Assembly (NCBI GenBank): GCA_016294075.1
Contig: JAEDCQ010000005.1
Location: 1-64,000, forward strand
Reading direction: 5' to 3'
DNA length: 64,000 nucleotides
Source: Lachnospiraceae bacterium
GTDB lineage: Bacteria > Bacillota > Clostridia > Lachnospirales > Lachnospiraceae
Positions 51,897 to 60,726 of the stretch are shown one piece after another. Made by a program: the position numbers and the translations under genes. The notes under the pieces are model-generated. The model did no database searches. It was not told the DNA's origin and saw only the letters and a program-made list of their open reading frames with translations. Each line of letters begins with the position of its first letter. Position 1 is the first letter of the stretch.

Positions 51897-53087
51897 ATGG
51901 ATTTTTTAAAGGATAAAAACAAGAAAAAGCAATTCTGGGGCAGCTATGGTGTGTTTGTAATAAATGGGATGCTGGCGTTGTCAATTGGCTCACTGCTCCC
52001 GTTTATCAGAGAAGCAAGAGGCCTGGAATACGCCTTTTGCGGAATGATTGTAAGCCTGCATTCGGTGGGTAATTTAATATCCAGCTTTGCGGGTGGTGCA
52101 CTGCCGGTGTGGATAGGAAGAAAAAAAAGCATTCTTCTTTTTAATTCTTTTTTTGCCCTTTCCTATCTGATGATTATTTTCGGCAGACACAGCTTTTTTG
52201 TGGCGGCGGCATTTTTTATGACAGGTCTTGCAAGAGGAGCAACCAGCAATTTCTGTAATAAAGCGATAAATGAGCTGGCTCCGGGTAGAGCATCTATTTT
52301 AAACGGACTTCATGCAATGTTTGCAATCGGTGCATTTGCCTTTCCTCTGATTCTGATTGCATTAACCTCTTCAAATGAAGAACATTGGATTTATGCGTGC
52401 TGGTTTATGCTGGTTATGGGTATTTTAAGCTGGCTTATGTATTACATGATTCCGATTGAAAATGACAGGGTTGAAAGAGAAAAAAAGGAAACGGGTACAG
52501 GACTTGCTTTTTTTAAGGAACCACTGTTTTATATGTGCACGCTTACACTGTTTTTCTATTTATGTGCAGAACAGGGGGTCATCGGATGGATGATTACCTA
52601 TTTTAAGGATACGGGGCTTCTCCCTTCCTCTCTTTCACAGGTAACGGCGAGCCTTCTTTGGATTATGATTTTGTTTGGAAGGCTTTTGACTGCATGGGCA
52701 TCGTCAAAAATAAACAAAGAGTATCTGATGGTTGTTATGGGGCTGGGAATAGTAGGTTTCTTTTTCCTTTTGCTGTTCAGTACGACAACTGCATGGATTT
52801 TATTTGGCATCATGGGATTTGGTTTCTGCATGGCAGGGATTTATCCGACAACCGTTTCTTTTACCGGAAGCATTATTCAGAAATATTCTCTTGCATGGAG
52901 CTTCATTTTAACTACGGCAAGTATCGGTTCGATTGTTATGCCGTCCGTTATCGGCAGAATCGCAGAGAGTGCGGGAATTTACTATGGAATGCAGTCGATT
53001 GTTATTGTGGTATTGATTGATTTAGTCTGTATAATCAGTCTTTCCTGTTACATCCGTTATCTCAGAAAAAAGAATATACCGGTATAG
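51897..53087 (+). CDS. MFS transporter
   Basis: The 396-residue product has about twelve membrane helices with a long central loop near residue 190-205. The A-like motif after helix 2 reads GALPVWIGRKKS (about residues 67-78). GLARGATSNFCNKAINELAP near residue 110 and FGFCMAGIYPTTVSF near 310 resemble FucP/YbjJ-type carriers for sugars or related compounds. The substrate cannot be told. GGAG lies at about eight bases before the ATG. It is an intact single-gene unit with a terminator downstream, in contrast to the broken MFS gene upstream. Confidence 0.85.
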   Translation: MDFLKDKNKKKQFWGSYGVFVINGMLALSIGSLLPFIREARGLEYAFCGMIVSLHSVGNLISSFAGGALPVWIGRKKSILLFNSFFALSYLMIIFGRHSFFVAAAFFMTGLARGATSNFCNKAINELAPGRASILNGLHAMFAIGAFAFPLILIALTSSNEEHWIYACWFMLVMGILSWLMYYMIPIENDRVEREKKETGTGLAFFKEPLFYMCTLTLFFYLCAEQGVIGWMITYFKDTGLLPSSLSQVTASLLWIMILFGRLLTAWASSKINKEYLMVVMGLGIVGFFFLLLFSTTTAWILFGIMGFGFCMAGIYPTTVSFTGSIIQKYSLAWSFILTTASIGSIVMPSVIGRIAESAGIYYGMQSIVIVVLIDLVCIISLSCYIRYLRKKNIPV

Positions 53088-53112
53088 TTTTGCATTTAAA
53101 TGTATACTTACC

Positions 53113-53153
53113 ATACCCGTCAAATCAACAGGTTGATATGACGGGTATTTTTA
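53113..53153 (+). terminator. Terminator of the MFS gene
   Basis: ATACCCGTCAAATCAAC and GTTGATATGACGGGTAT pair with one mismatch and are followed by a T run. Confidence 0.8.
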
Positions 53154-53390
53154 TGTCCGGCATTTTATTCGGATAACCGGCAGAATTTTGTTCAATTTGC
53201 GGATAAAAAATATAAAACAGAAAATATGGGTGGCGAAATGTATAAAAAAAGTATGAAATTTATAAAAAAATGTTAAAAGTATACTATAAAAACAAAAAAT
53301 TTACGGTTTACCGCGAAAAATGAATACGCCATAATGTACATAAAGGTCACAAGACTTATAGGGAATTTAAATTATTCAGGAGGACAAAAA
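53154..53390 (+). other. Leader and promoter region of the TRAP operon
   Basis: The region is very AT-rich, with TATACT at 53280-53285 as a possible -10 and no convincing -35. A long A-rich leader follows. I see no clear operator palindrome. Confidence 0.35.
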
Positions 53391-54476
53391 ATGAAGAAGA
53401 AAATTTTTGCAGCACTTTTAAGTGTAGCAATGGTAGCTTCTCTTTGCGCTTGCGGACTTAAGGCACCGGCAGAAGCACCAGCAGAAGAAAAAAAAGTAGA
53501 AGAGGCACCGGCCGCAGAAGAAAAGGCCGAGGAACCGGCAGCAGAAGAACCTGCAGTAGAAGCTGTTACATTAGTTTATGCTGAGGTTAATCCATTAGAC
53601 ACAATTGTTGGACAGACAGCTACAAAGTTTAAAGAAACAGTAGAAGAAATGTCAAACGGTTCTATTATTATTGACGTTCAGGCGAGCGGCGTTCTGGGTT
53701 CAGAAAACGATGTATTGGATACTATGCTCGGTGGCGGTGGTACAATTGATATGTCCCGTATTTCTGCATTTGCATTAACAAGCTACGGCGGAGAGAAATC
53801 TAAACTGTTATCTCTTCCTTATACATTTGTTAGTCGTGAGCATTTCTGGAATTTTGCAACATCTGATTTGGCAGAAGAATTCTTACTTGAGCCGCAGGAA
53901 AACGGAAGCGGTGTAAGAGGTTTATTCTACGGTGAAGAAGGTTTCCGTCATTTCTTTACGGTAGACCCTATTTCATCCATGGAAGATCTTGCAGGAATGA
54001 AACTTCGTGTTTCAAATGACCCTGTTATGAATGGTCTTGTTGAAGGTCTCGGAGCATCTCCTACGGTAGTATCCTTCGGCGAATTATATTCTGCTTTACA
54101 GACAGGCGTTGTAGACGGCGCTGAGCAGCCGATTGCCAACTATAAATCCAATGCATTCCCTGAGGTTGCCAACAACCTGATTCTGGATGGACATACATTA
54201 GGTGCTATCCAGGTTATCATTACAGATGAAGCATGGAACAAATTGACAGAGGAACAGCAGAACATTCTTGTAGAAGCAGGTAAGGTTGCTTCCGCATTCA
54301 ACAGAGAAATTTCCGAATCTGCTGAAAAAGAAGTTCTTGAGCAGTTGAAGGCTGACGGATGTAACGTAGTAGAGGTTACGGATATTACACCTTGGCAGGA
54401 AGCTACAAAGGCTGTTATTGAAGAGAATACAAAAGGTCAGGAAGAATTATATCAGAAGATTTTAGATATGCAGTAA
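53391..54476 (+). CDS. dctP: TRAP transporter substrate-binding lipoprotein DctP
   Basis: The 361-residue product starts at ATG 53391 behind AGGAGG; upstream in-frame codons to 53334 have no site. It has a lipoprotein signal ending in LCAC, a Pro/Ala/Glu/Lys-rich linker (about residues 23-65) and a DctP domain. The conserved block FRHFFTVDPISSMEDLAGMK then LRVSNDPVMNGLVEGLGA, with VVSFGELYSALQTGVVDGAE after it, holds the arginine that pairs with the substrate carboxylate in this family. It delivers an organic acid to DctQM. Given the uronate genes downstream, a hexuronate is the likely ligand; that is inference. Confidence 0.93.
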   Translation: MKKKIFAALLSVAMVASLCACGLKAPAEAPAEEKKVEEAPAAEEKAEEPAAEEPAVEAVTLVYAEVNPLDTIVGQTATKFKETVEEMSNGSIIIDVQASGVLGSENDVLDTMLGGGGTIDMSRISAFALTSYGGEKSKLLSLPYTFVSREHFWNFATSDLAEEFLLEPQENGSGVRGLFYGEEGFRHFFTVDPISSMEDLAGMKLRVSNDPVMNGLVEGLGASPTVVSFGELYSALQTGVVDGAEQPIANYKSNAFPEVANNLILDGHTLGAIQVIITDEAWNKLTEEQQNILVEAGKVASAFNREISESAEKEVLEQLKADGCNVVEVTDITPWQEATKAVIEENTKGQEELYQKILDMQ

Positions 54477-54510
54477 AATTTTTCCATAGAATGTAACCAG
54501 TGTGTTTTCG

Positions 54511-54542
54511 AGGCACAGGGAGCGAAAACGCTTCCTGTGCCT
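54511..54542 (+). promoter_or_regulatory. Intercistronic hairpin between dctP and dctQ
   Basis: A 14-bp stem (54511-54524 with 54529-54542, one G-T pair, AAAA loop) is not followed by a T run. It probably stabilises the dctP message so that the binding protein exceeds the membrane subunits. Confidence 0.65.
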
Positions 54543-54562
54543 TATGAGTTTAGGAGGAAAAT

Positions 54563-55087
54563 ATGCCATCTTTTTTTGAAAAAATGGATAAAATTAAACC
54601 GGCATACGATGTGATGTACAAAATTGTACTGTTTATATGTAAATTATTGTTAATCGCAGATATTGCAATTACTTCCTACAGTGTTATTGGACGTTATGTT
54701 CCGTTTGTAAGTGACCCGTCATGGAGTGAGGAGGTTGTGCTTACATTGATGTCTTATATGGCAGTATTATCTGCAGCTTTAGCTATCAGACGGGGAGCTC
54801 ATATCCGTATGGATGCATTGGACAGATTTCTGCCTAAGGGACTTGTGAAGTTTTTGAATATTCTATCGGATATCTGCGTATTAATCCTTGCAGTCGTAAT
54901 GGTAGTAGTGGGATGGAAATACGCTACGGGTATTGGAGCAAAGGGCTCATATGTAAGTATGCCGTGGCTTTCCAGATTCTGGATGTACGCTCCGATTCCG
55001 CTTGCAGGAATTGCAATGATTGTATTTGAATTGGAAGCAATTTATAATCATATTAAAGCTATTTTTGTAAAGGAGGAGAATAAATAA
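54563..55087 (+). CDS. dctQ: TRAP transporter small permease DctQ
   Basis: The 174-residue protein has four membrane helices, as expected for DctQ. The conserved region PSWSEEVVLTLMSYMAVLSA, then ALAIRRGAHIRMD, is the family signature. It forms the membrane part of the TRAP transporter with DctM and is needed for transport, which is driven by an ion gradient. AGGAGG lies before the ATG, and the stop overlaps the dctM ATG by one base. Confidence 0.92.
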   Translation: MPSFFEKMDKIKPAYDVMYKIVLFICKLLLIADIAITSYSVIGRYVPFVSDPSWSEEVVLTLMSYMAVLSAALAIRRGAHIRMDALDRFLPKGLVKFLNILSDICVLILAVVMVVVGWKYATGIGAKGSYVSMPWLSRFWMYAPIPLAGIAMIVFELEAIYNHIKAIFVKEENK

Positions 55088-56379
55088 TGGATGCTCAGTC
55101 AATGGCCATTTTAGTATTATTGGGAAGCTTCGTTATTATGATCTTCCTTCGTTTTCCGATTGCATATGCGGTAGCATTAGCATCAATGTTTTGTTTATTA
55201 TCACAGGGATTACCGTTAACAACCATATGCCAGCAGATGGTAAAAGGAATAAGCTCCTTTAGCCTGATGGCGGTTCCGTTTTTTATTACAATGGGCTGCC
55301 TCATGGGTGCCGGAGGTATTTCAGAAAAACTGATAGCACTTGCAAATGCCTGTGTAGGCTGGATGACAGGCGGCATGGCAATGGTTAATATTGTTGCATC
55401 TTATTTCTTTGGCGGTATTTCCGGTTCGGCTGCAGCCGATACGGCATCACTTGGAAGTATCCTGATTCCGATGATGGTGGATCAGGGATACGATGATGAT
55501 TTTTCGACAGCGGTTACCATTACATCTTCCTGTGAAGGACTTCTGGTTCCGCCCAGCCATAACATGGTTATTTATGCAATGTCTGCAGGTGGAATCTCTG
55601 TAGGAAGCCTGTTCCTTGCAGGATATATTCCGGGAGCATTGCTTGCCATTTCCTTAATGGTTGGCTCTTATATTATTTCCAAGAGAAGAAAATATCCCAA
55701 GGGAGATAAATTTAGTCTGAAAGCTCTGATAAAACAGTTTGCCGTTTCATTCTGGGCTTTGGCGGCAATTATCATTGTTGTAGTCGGTGTGGTAGGCGGA
55801 TGGTTTACTGCAACGGAATCCGCAGCAATTGCAGTAATCTACAGTTTGCTTGTTTCTGTGTTTATATACAGGGGACTGACATGGAAAGGGGTTTGGAAAG
55901 AACTCGAAAATTGTGTTAATATTTTATCTGTAGTATTAATCTTGATTTCTACATCCAGTATTTTCGGTTACTGCCTGACAACCCTGCATGTACCGGATTT
56001 AGCTGCAAGGGCGATTATCGGAATTACCAATAATCCGTACATTTTGGCAATTTTATTGAACTTAATATTATTGGTTCTTGGATGTATAATGGATATGGCG
56101 CCGATTATTCTGATAGCGACACCTATCCTTCTGCCGATAGCAACTTCAATCGGCATCGACCCGATTCAGTTTGGTATCATAATGGTATTAAACTGCGGTA
56201 TCGGTTTGCTGACACCTCCTGTAGGTGCGGTTCTCTTTATCGGCTCCGCAGTCGGCAAGGTTAAGATGGAAAGGGTTGTAAAAGCGACACTGCCGTTTTA
56301 CCTGTGCATGATTGTTGTATTGTTATTGATTACATTTGTACCTGCTTTCAGTTTATTCCTTCCGGGATTATTTAACTAG
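55087..56379 (+). CDS. dctM: TRAP transporter large permease DctM
   Basis: The 430-residue protein has about twelve membrane helices. Typical DctM sequences are FRFPIAYAVALAS-like LRFPIAYAVALASM at the N-terminus, GGISGSAAADTASLGSILIP near residue 115, ITSSCEGLLVPPSHNMVIYA near 140 and a C-terminal NCGIGLLTPPVGAVLFIGSA. It carries the translocation path of the transporter. Translation is coupled to dctQ through the TAATG overlap, and AAGGAGG stands inside the dctQ end. Confidence 0.95.
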   Translation: MDAQSMAILVLLGSFVIMIFLRFPIAYAVALASMFCLLSQGLPLTTICQQMVKGISSFSLMAVPFFITMGCLMGAGGISEKLIALANACVGWMTGGMAMVNIVASYFFGGISGSAAADTASLGSILIPMMVDQGYDDDFSTAVTITSSCEGLLVPPSHNMVIYAMSAGGISVGSLFLAGYIPGALLAISLMVGSYIISKRRKYPKGDKFSLKALIKQFAVSFWALAAIIIVVVGVVGGWFTATESAAIAVIYSLLVSVFIYRGLTWKGVWKELENCVNILSVVLILISTSSIFGYCLTTLHVPDLAARAIIGITNNPYILAILLNLILLVLGCIMDMAPIILIATPILLPIATSIGIDPIQFGIIMVLNCGIGLLTPPVGAVLFIGSAVGKVKMERVVKATLPFYLCMIVVLLLITFVPAFSLFLPGLFN

Positions 56380-56415
56380 CGTTAAGTCGGATAATGTGAA
56401 GAGGATTAAGAATAC

Positions 56416-56889
56416 ATGAAATATAGATTTGAGAATAAAGTAACAGCATGGGATTTCTGGATTTTATCCATGCATCATATCTATCATTCAACAGTCGGAG
56501 TTTGTAACATTGTATTTACTGTGGCAATGTTTGCATTGACTTACAGATTTGGCGGACAGGTGCATGATATGCTGGAGCTTTTGATGGTAATCGGATGTAT
56601 TCTTTTTCCGGTTCTGCAGCCGCTTGCAGTATATCTGCGTTCAAAAGCACAGGCAGCTATGCTGCCTAAGAATCTGGAGCTTACATTTAGTGACAAGGGA
56701 CTTCATGTAAAGGTTGCAGAGCAGACACAGGACATATCATGGGGTAAGATTGTCAGTGTTACAAAAGAAATAAACATGATAATTGTACGCTCTGATGCAA
56801 GTCACGGATATATTATCACAAACCGTATGCTTGGAGATAAAAAGGCTGAATTCTGGGCGTTTGTACAATCAAAGATACAGCAGAAATAA
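56416..56889 (+). CDS. YcxB-like membrane protein
   Basis: The 157-residue product has two membrane helices (VGVCNIVFTVAMFALTYRF and LLMVIGCILFPVLQPLAVYL) and then a small beta-rich domain. The sequence LELTFSDKGLHVKVAEQTQD followed by ISWGKIVSVTKEINMIIV matches the C-terminal YcxB domain. The role of this family is unknown. GAAGAGGA precedes the ATG. It lies between the TRAP permease and the two-component genes on the same strand, so it is part of the uronate locus by position only. Confidence 0.72.
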   Translation: MKYRFENKVTAWDFWILSMHHIYHSTVGVCNIVFTVAMFALTYRFGGQVHDMLELLMVIGCILFPVLQPLAVYLRSKAQAAMLPKNLELTFSDKGLHVKVAEQTQDISWGKIVSVTKEINMIIVRSDASHGYIITNRMLGDKKAEFWAFVQSKIQQK

Positions 56890-56977
56890 TAATAAAATGC
56901 GATGCAAAACCGTAGAGCTCAAAATATCTATGGTTTTGCATTTCGCATATTTTAATCCGGAGAATGGTGTGGATACG

Positions 56978-58468
56978 ATGATGAGGCAATCAAAACTTGC
57001 AGAAAGAATCTGGCAGAAGTGGCAGGCTTATACGATTAAGAAGAAAATTATGACATTTACGGCAGTCGTGTTTCTCATTATTCTGTTATCCATCCTGTTT
57101 AATATTCTGATTGTAAAATATTCCATGGTGGATTTTAACAATATCCTGAATGAAAATTATAAATGTAATTATTTTGTTCAGTCAATAGAAAAGGAAACAG
57201 AGCTTTTTGGAAAGTATACAAAAAATCCGGAAGAAGAAACAAAGCTGTTATTGGAAAAAGCTATGGAGGATACAAAAGAAGCAGTGTACAATCTGACTTT
57301 TGAGTATCGCCAGCTTGGAGAGCTTCGTTATGCCTACACATGGGCAGTACGGAGCAGCTATGAAATATATGTTAAAAACAGAGATTTGTTCTTAAATTGT
57401 CTTGAGAATCAGGACAATTATATTGAAAAGCTTTATGAAATATATGATATGCAGTCTTATCTGGAGAAGTACGGCAATGCTCTGATGGATGAGACGATTG
57501 CGGCAAGCAGTACCGTATATAGGGAAAAAGTATCGACACTTATCATATTACCGGGGGCTGTGTTATTTTTCGGAATACTGCTGATGGTATGCATGGCGGG
57601 AGTGGCAAAGGCTATGAACAGGGCTATTGTGGTACCGGTTATGAAGCTTATGGATACTTCCAAAAAAATTGCCGCAAATGAGTTTTTGATAGAAGATATC
57701 GAAGTGGAAAATAAGGATGAACTGGGAGAACTGGTTCAGGCTTTTAATAAAATGAAATATGCTACCAGGGAGTATATAGTGGCAATGGAAGAAAAAAGGG
57801 CCACTCTGGATATGCTTCATAATGAGGAGGTACAGAGACTGGAAGCCGAGCGCCGTTCGGAAACGATGCGTCTGGAAGCATTGAAAAATCAGATTAACCC
57901 GCATTTCCTTTTTAATACATTGAATGTAATCGGCGGTATGGCAATGTTGGAAAATGCGGAAACAACAGGGCAGATGATTAAGGCGCTCAGTTCACTGTTC
58001 CGTTATAATTTACAGAGCTCGGAGACTGAGACATCCCTGGCGCGAGAGTTAAATATCCTGAGAGATTATATGTATATTCAGAAAATGCGCTTTGGGGACA
58101 GGATTGACTATGAAATAGAGTGTCTTGTGGATGAAGAGAAGACAATGGTGCCGACATTTATATTGCAACCGCTTGCTGAAAATGCAGTTATTCACGGCCT
58201 TGCACATAAAGAGGAAGGCGGAAAAATAGATATCTGTATCCGGGAATCGGAAGAAAAACTGATTATATGTGTGAAGGATACCGGAGTTGGTATAAACAAA
58301 GAAAATCTGAAGGCAATAAAAGAAAAATTGGAGGAAGATTACAGCTTCTCCAATATAGGACTAGGAAACATATACAGGCGGATTAAGCTGGCTTATCCCG
58401 GCAGCAGCATGGATATTCAATCCATAGAGAACCGGGGAACATTAATTGAAATTGTAATTCCAAAATAA
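56978..58468 (+). CDS. YesM/LytS-type sensor histidine kinase
   Basis: The product has about 496 residues. A longer open frame reaches back to 56783 inside the preceding gene, but ATG 56978 (or 56981), just before MMRQSKLAERI, gives a normal N-terminus. The first helix (KKIMTFTAVVFLIILLSILF) and second helix (LIILPGAVLFFGILLMVCMA) enclose about 140 extracytoplasmic residues, the sensor. A HAMP linker and coiled coil lead to the His_kinase box LKNQINPHFLFNTLNVIGGM with the phosphorylated histidine about residue 308. The ATPase domain keeps PLAENAVIHG, DTGVGI and NIGLGNIYRRIKL. It pairs with the AraC-type regulator encoded next and probably senses an uronate or related acid. Confidence 0.92.
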   Translation: MMRQSKLAERIWQKWQAYTIKKKIMTFTAVVFLIILLSILFNILIVKYSMVDFNNILNENYKCNYFVQSIEKETELFGKYTKNPEEETKLLLEKAMEDTKEAVYNLTFEYRQLGELRYAYTWAVRSSYEIYVKNRDLFLNCLENQDNYIEKLYEIYDMQSYLEKYGNALMDETIAASSTVYREKVSTLIILPGAVLFFGILLMVCMAGVAKAMNRAIVVPVMKLMDTSKKIAANEFLIEDIEVENKDELGELVQAFNKMKYATREYIVAMEEKRATLDMLHNEEVQRLEAERRSETMRLEALKNQINPHFLFNTLNVIGGMAMLENAETTGQMIKALSSLFRYNLQSSETETSLARELNILRDYMYIQKMRFGDRIDYEIECLVDEEKTMVPTFILQPLAENAVIHGLAHKEEGGKIDICIRESEEKLIICVKDTGVGINKENLKAIKEKLEEDYSFSNIGLGNIYRRIKLAYPGSSMDIQSIENRGTLIEIVIPK

Positions 58469-58479
58469 AAGGAGTACAT

Positions 58480-59277
58480 ATGAGAGGGGATATGTATCGC
58501 ATATTAGTGGCAGATGATGAACCGATAGAACGGGCAGTCATTGAGAAAATACTGAAAAAAAATTATGAAGGGCAGATAGAAGCAGTACCTGCTGTAAATG
58601 GAAGGGAAGCGGTAAAGCTTTATCAGGAAAAGGAGTGCAAAATCGCGCTTCTGGATATAGAGATGCCGGGTGTAAACGGGCTTGAAGCGGCCGAACAAAT
58701 CCGCAGTATGGATGAGAATGCAATTATTATCTTTTTAACGGCATTTGATGAATTCAGTTATGCCAAAAGGGCAATTTCTGTTCATGCCTTGGAATATCTG
58801 CTAAAACCTACCGCGGAGGAAGAACTGATACCGACAATAGATGAAGCACTCTGGCTTTTGGGAGCGAAGATGAGGCCGGAAACGACCGCAGATTTTAATG
58901 ATAAAGTCAGATATACGGAAAATGTAAAGCTGAACGCAGTTGCAGGCAGTATTATGAAATATATAGACAGCCATTATCAGGAGGATATTTCTCTGCAGGA
59001 TGTGGCAGGATATCTGAAATACTCAGATGCATATTTTTGTAAAATATTTAAACAATGCTTTAATAGGAGTTTTCTTGTGTATTTGTCGGAATATCGGGTG
59101 GAGCATGCGAAGAAGCTTCTGGAGGATATTTCCATAAATATTAAGGATATAAGTTCTAAAGTAGGATATAGGGATTCAAATTATTTTACAAAAGTGTTTA
59201 AGCGGATTACAGGCGTAACACCGACAGAATATCGTATCCGTACATTACAGATATTGGAAAAACAGGAGAAAGAATAA
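58480..59277 (+). CDS. YesN-type response regulator (receiver + AraC domain)
   Basis: The 265-residue product has a receiver with DDEP near residue 12, the phosphorylated Asp59 in LLDIEMPG and the switch residues in FLTAFDEFSYAKRAI and KPT. From about residue 160 an AraC-type double helix-turn-helix follows (DISLQDVAGYLKYSDAYFCK, then NIKDISSKVGYRDSNYFTKV and TGVTPTEYR). AAGGAG six bases ahead supports ATG 58480. With the upstream kinase it forms a two-component system that most likely activates the TRAP and uxa genes around it. Confidence 0.93.
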   Translation: MRGDMYRILVADDEPIERAVIEKILKKNYEGQIEAVPAVNGREAVKLYQEKECKIALLDIEMPGVNGLEAAEQIRSMDENAIIIFLTAFDEFSYAKRAISVHALEYLLKPTAEEELIPTIDEALWLLGAKMRPETTADFNDKVRYTENVKLNAVAGSIMKYIDSHYQEDISLQDVAGYLKYSDAYFCKIFKQCFNRSFLVYLSEYRVEHAKKLLEDISINIKDISSKVGYRDSNYFTKVFKRITGVTPTEYRIRTLQILEKQEKE

Positions 59278-59284
59278 TAAAGAA

Positions 59285-60310
59285 ATGGCAAATACGGAAA
59301 ATGGGAAAAAATATCTTATAGTAACTGCCGGTATTGCGATAATAATTCTTGCTGTACTTATTTGGCTGGGAATACAGGCGGGTAACGAAACAGAACCGGA
59401 GTATGTTTTTTTCTATGCGGATAATCAGGCAGAAGATTATCCGACAACGCTTGGCGGAAAATATTTTGCAGAGCTTGTGGAAGAGCGAACAGATGGAAGA
59501 ATACGTATTCTTGTGAGGGCTGAAGGTGTTATGGGAACAGAACCGGAGGTCTTTAAACAGTTACAATATGGAGGAATTGATTTTGCCCGTATTTCATCGC
59601 TGACGGCTGCGGAATACATTCCCAAAATGAATGTATTATCCATTCCTTATCTTTACACTGATTCAAAACATATGTGGAAGGTGCTGGATGGGGAAATAGG
59701 GGATGCCTTCTTGGGACTTACCATGGATGAGGATATAGTAGGACTATCATGGTATGATGCCGGAGTGCGGAATTTCTACAGCACAGAAAGTCCTATTACC
59801 TGTTTAGAGGATATGAAAGGAATGAAAATCCGTGTACAGGAATCGGAAATAATGGCAGATATGATAGATGCATTGGGAGCTGAGGCAATCCGTCTTGATT
59901 ATGAGCAGATATATTCTGCGTTTGAAAGAGGAAATATTGACGGTGCAGAAAACAACTGGCCCTCTTATGAATCGATGCATCATTATGAGGTGGCAGAATA
60001 CTATACCGTGGACGAGCATACAAGGGTACCGGAGTTACAGCTTTGTTCTAAAAGTACATGGGATAAGCTTGGAGATGAGGATCGCCGGATTATTATGCAG
60101 TGTGCAAAGGAATCAGCACTTTATGAACGCACACTCTGGGTAGAATATGAGGAGGAAGCCCGCAGAATTGCAATTGAAAACGGTACACAGGTTACGGAGC
60201 TTTCCTTAGAAGAAAAACAGCGTTTTCAGGATGCAGTGAAGCCGGTTTATGAAAAGTATTGCGGGGAATATATGGATATCATTAATCAAATTATAGAGCT
60301 TGGAAAATAG
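59285..60310 (+). CDS. Second DctP-type binding protein, membrane-anchored
   Basis: The 341-residue protein has an uncleaved-looking N-terminal helix (YLIVTAGIAIIILAVLIWLG) without lipobox cysteine, then a DctP domain: YFAELVEERTDGRIRILV, CLEDMKGMKIRVQESEIMAD and DYEQIYSAFERGNIDGAENN. The arginine in MKIRVQ is the usual carboxylate-binding residue. No dctQ or dctM follows it. It lies seven bases after the response regulator, so it may present ligand to the neighbouring kinase and not to a transporter; that is inference. The Shine-Dalgarno sequence is weak (AGGAG about 14 bases ahead). Confidence 0.85.
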   Translation: MANTENGKKYLIVTAGIAIIILAVLIWLGIQAGNETEPEYVFFYADNQAEDYPTTLGGKYFAELVEERTDGRIRILVRAEGVMGTEPEVFKQLQYGGIDFARISSLTAAEYIPKMNVLSIPYLYTDSKHMWKVLDGEIGDAFLGLTMDEDIVGLSWYDAGVRNFYSTESPITCLEDMKGMKIRVQESEIMADMIDALGAEAIRLDYEQIYSAFERGNIDGAENNWPSYESMHHYEVAEYYTVDEHTRVPELQLCSKSTWDKLGDEDRRIIMQCAKESALYERTLWVEYEEEARRIAIENGTQVTELSLEEKQRFQDAVKPVYEKYCGEYMDIINQIIELGK

Positions 60311-60321
60311 GAGATAAAATT

Positions 60322-60663
60322 TTGAAAACGGAGAAAAACAGAATTTGGAATTTTAATGAAGAAATTGATTTAGAACCCTGTGGGGAAGGAATTCAGAGAA
60401 AAATCATGGCATATGCGGATGAAATCATGTGCGTGGAAAATCATTTTGAAAAAGGCGCTGTCGGAGCTTTGCATAGTCATCCGCACACGCAGGTTACTTA
60501 TGTAGTATCCGGAGAATTTGAATTTGAAGTAGCCGGTGAAAAGAAGGTTATAAAGACAGGTGATGTTTTGCTGAAAAGAAATTCCGTAGAACACGGATGT
60601 GTTTGTCTTAAGGAGGGAATTCTGCTTGATATATTTAATCCTATGAGAGAGGAATTCGTTTAG
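60322..60663 (+). CDS. Cupin protein, KdgF-like
   Basis: The 113-residue product is a single cupin domain. GALHSHPHTQVTYVVSGEFE is cupin motif 1 with the metal-binding His, His and Gln, and DVLLKRNSVEHGCVCL is motif 2 with the last His. KdgF proteins of this size linearise 4,5-unsaturated galacturonate produced from pectin or alginate breakdown. The position right before uxaC supports such a role, but the specific activity is inferred. It starts with TTG at 60322 behind GGAG, 11 bases after the preceding stop. Confidence 0.82.
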   Translation: MKTEKNRIWNFNEEIDLEPCGEGIQRKIMAYADEIMCVENHFEKGAVGALHSHPHTQVTYVVSGEFEFEVAGEKKVIKTGDVLLKRNSVEHGCVCLKEGILLDIFNPMREEFV

Positions 60664-60726
60664 AATGCCGGTATTTTTTTTAAAGATAAAAATAAGATTT
60701 TAAATTTTTTTATACGGAGGGTATTT

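Noticed and set aside
54511..54542. Catabolite-repression (cre) site
   Set aside because: CGAAAACGCTTCCT shares several bases with the cre consensus, but it fails at both ends and is explained by the hairpin.
56783..56977. N-terminal extension of the histidine kinase inside the YcxB-like gene
   Set aside because: The extension overlaps a real gene in another frame, has no family-like sequence and would put 65 odd residues before the first membrane helix.
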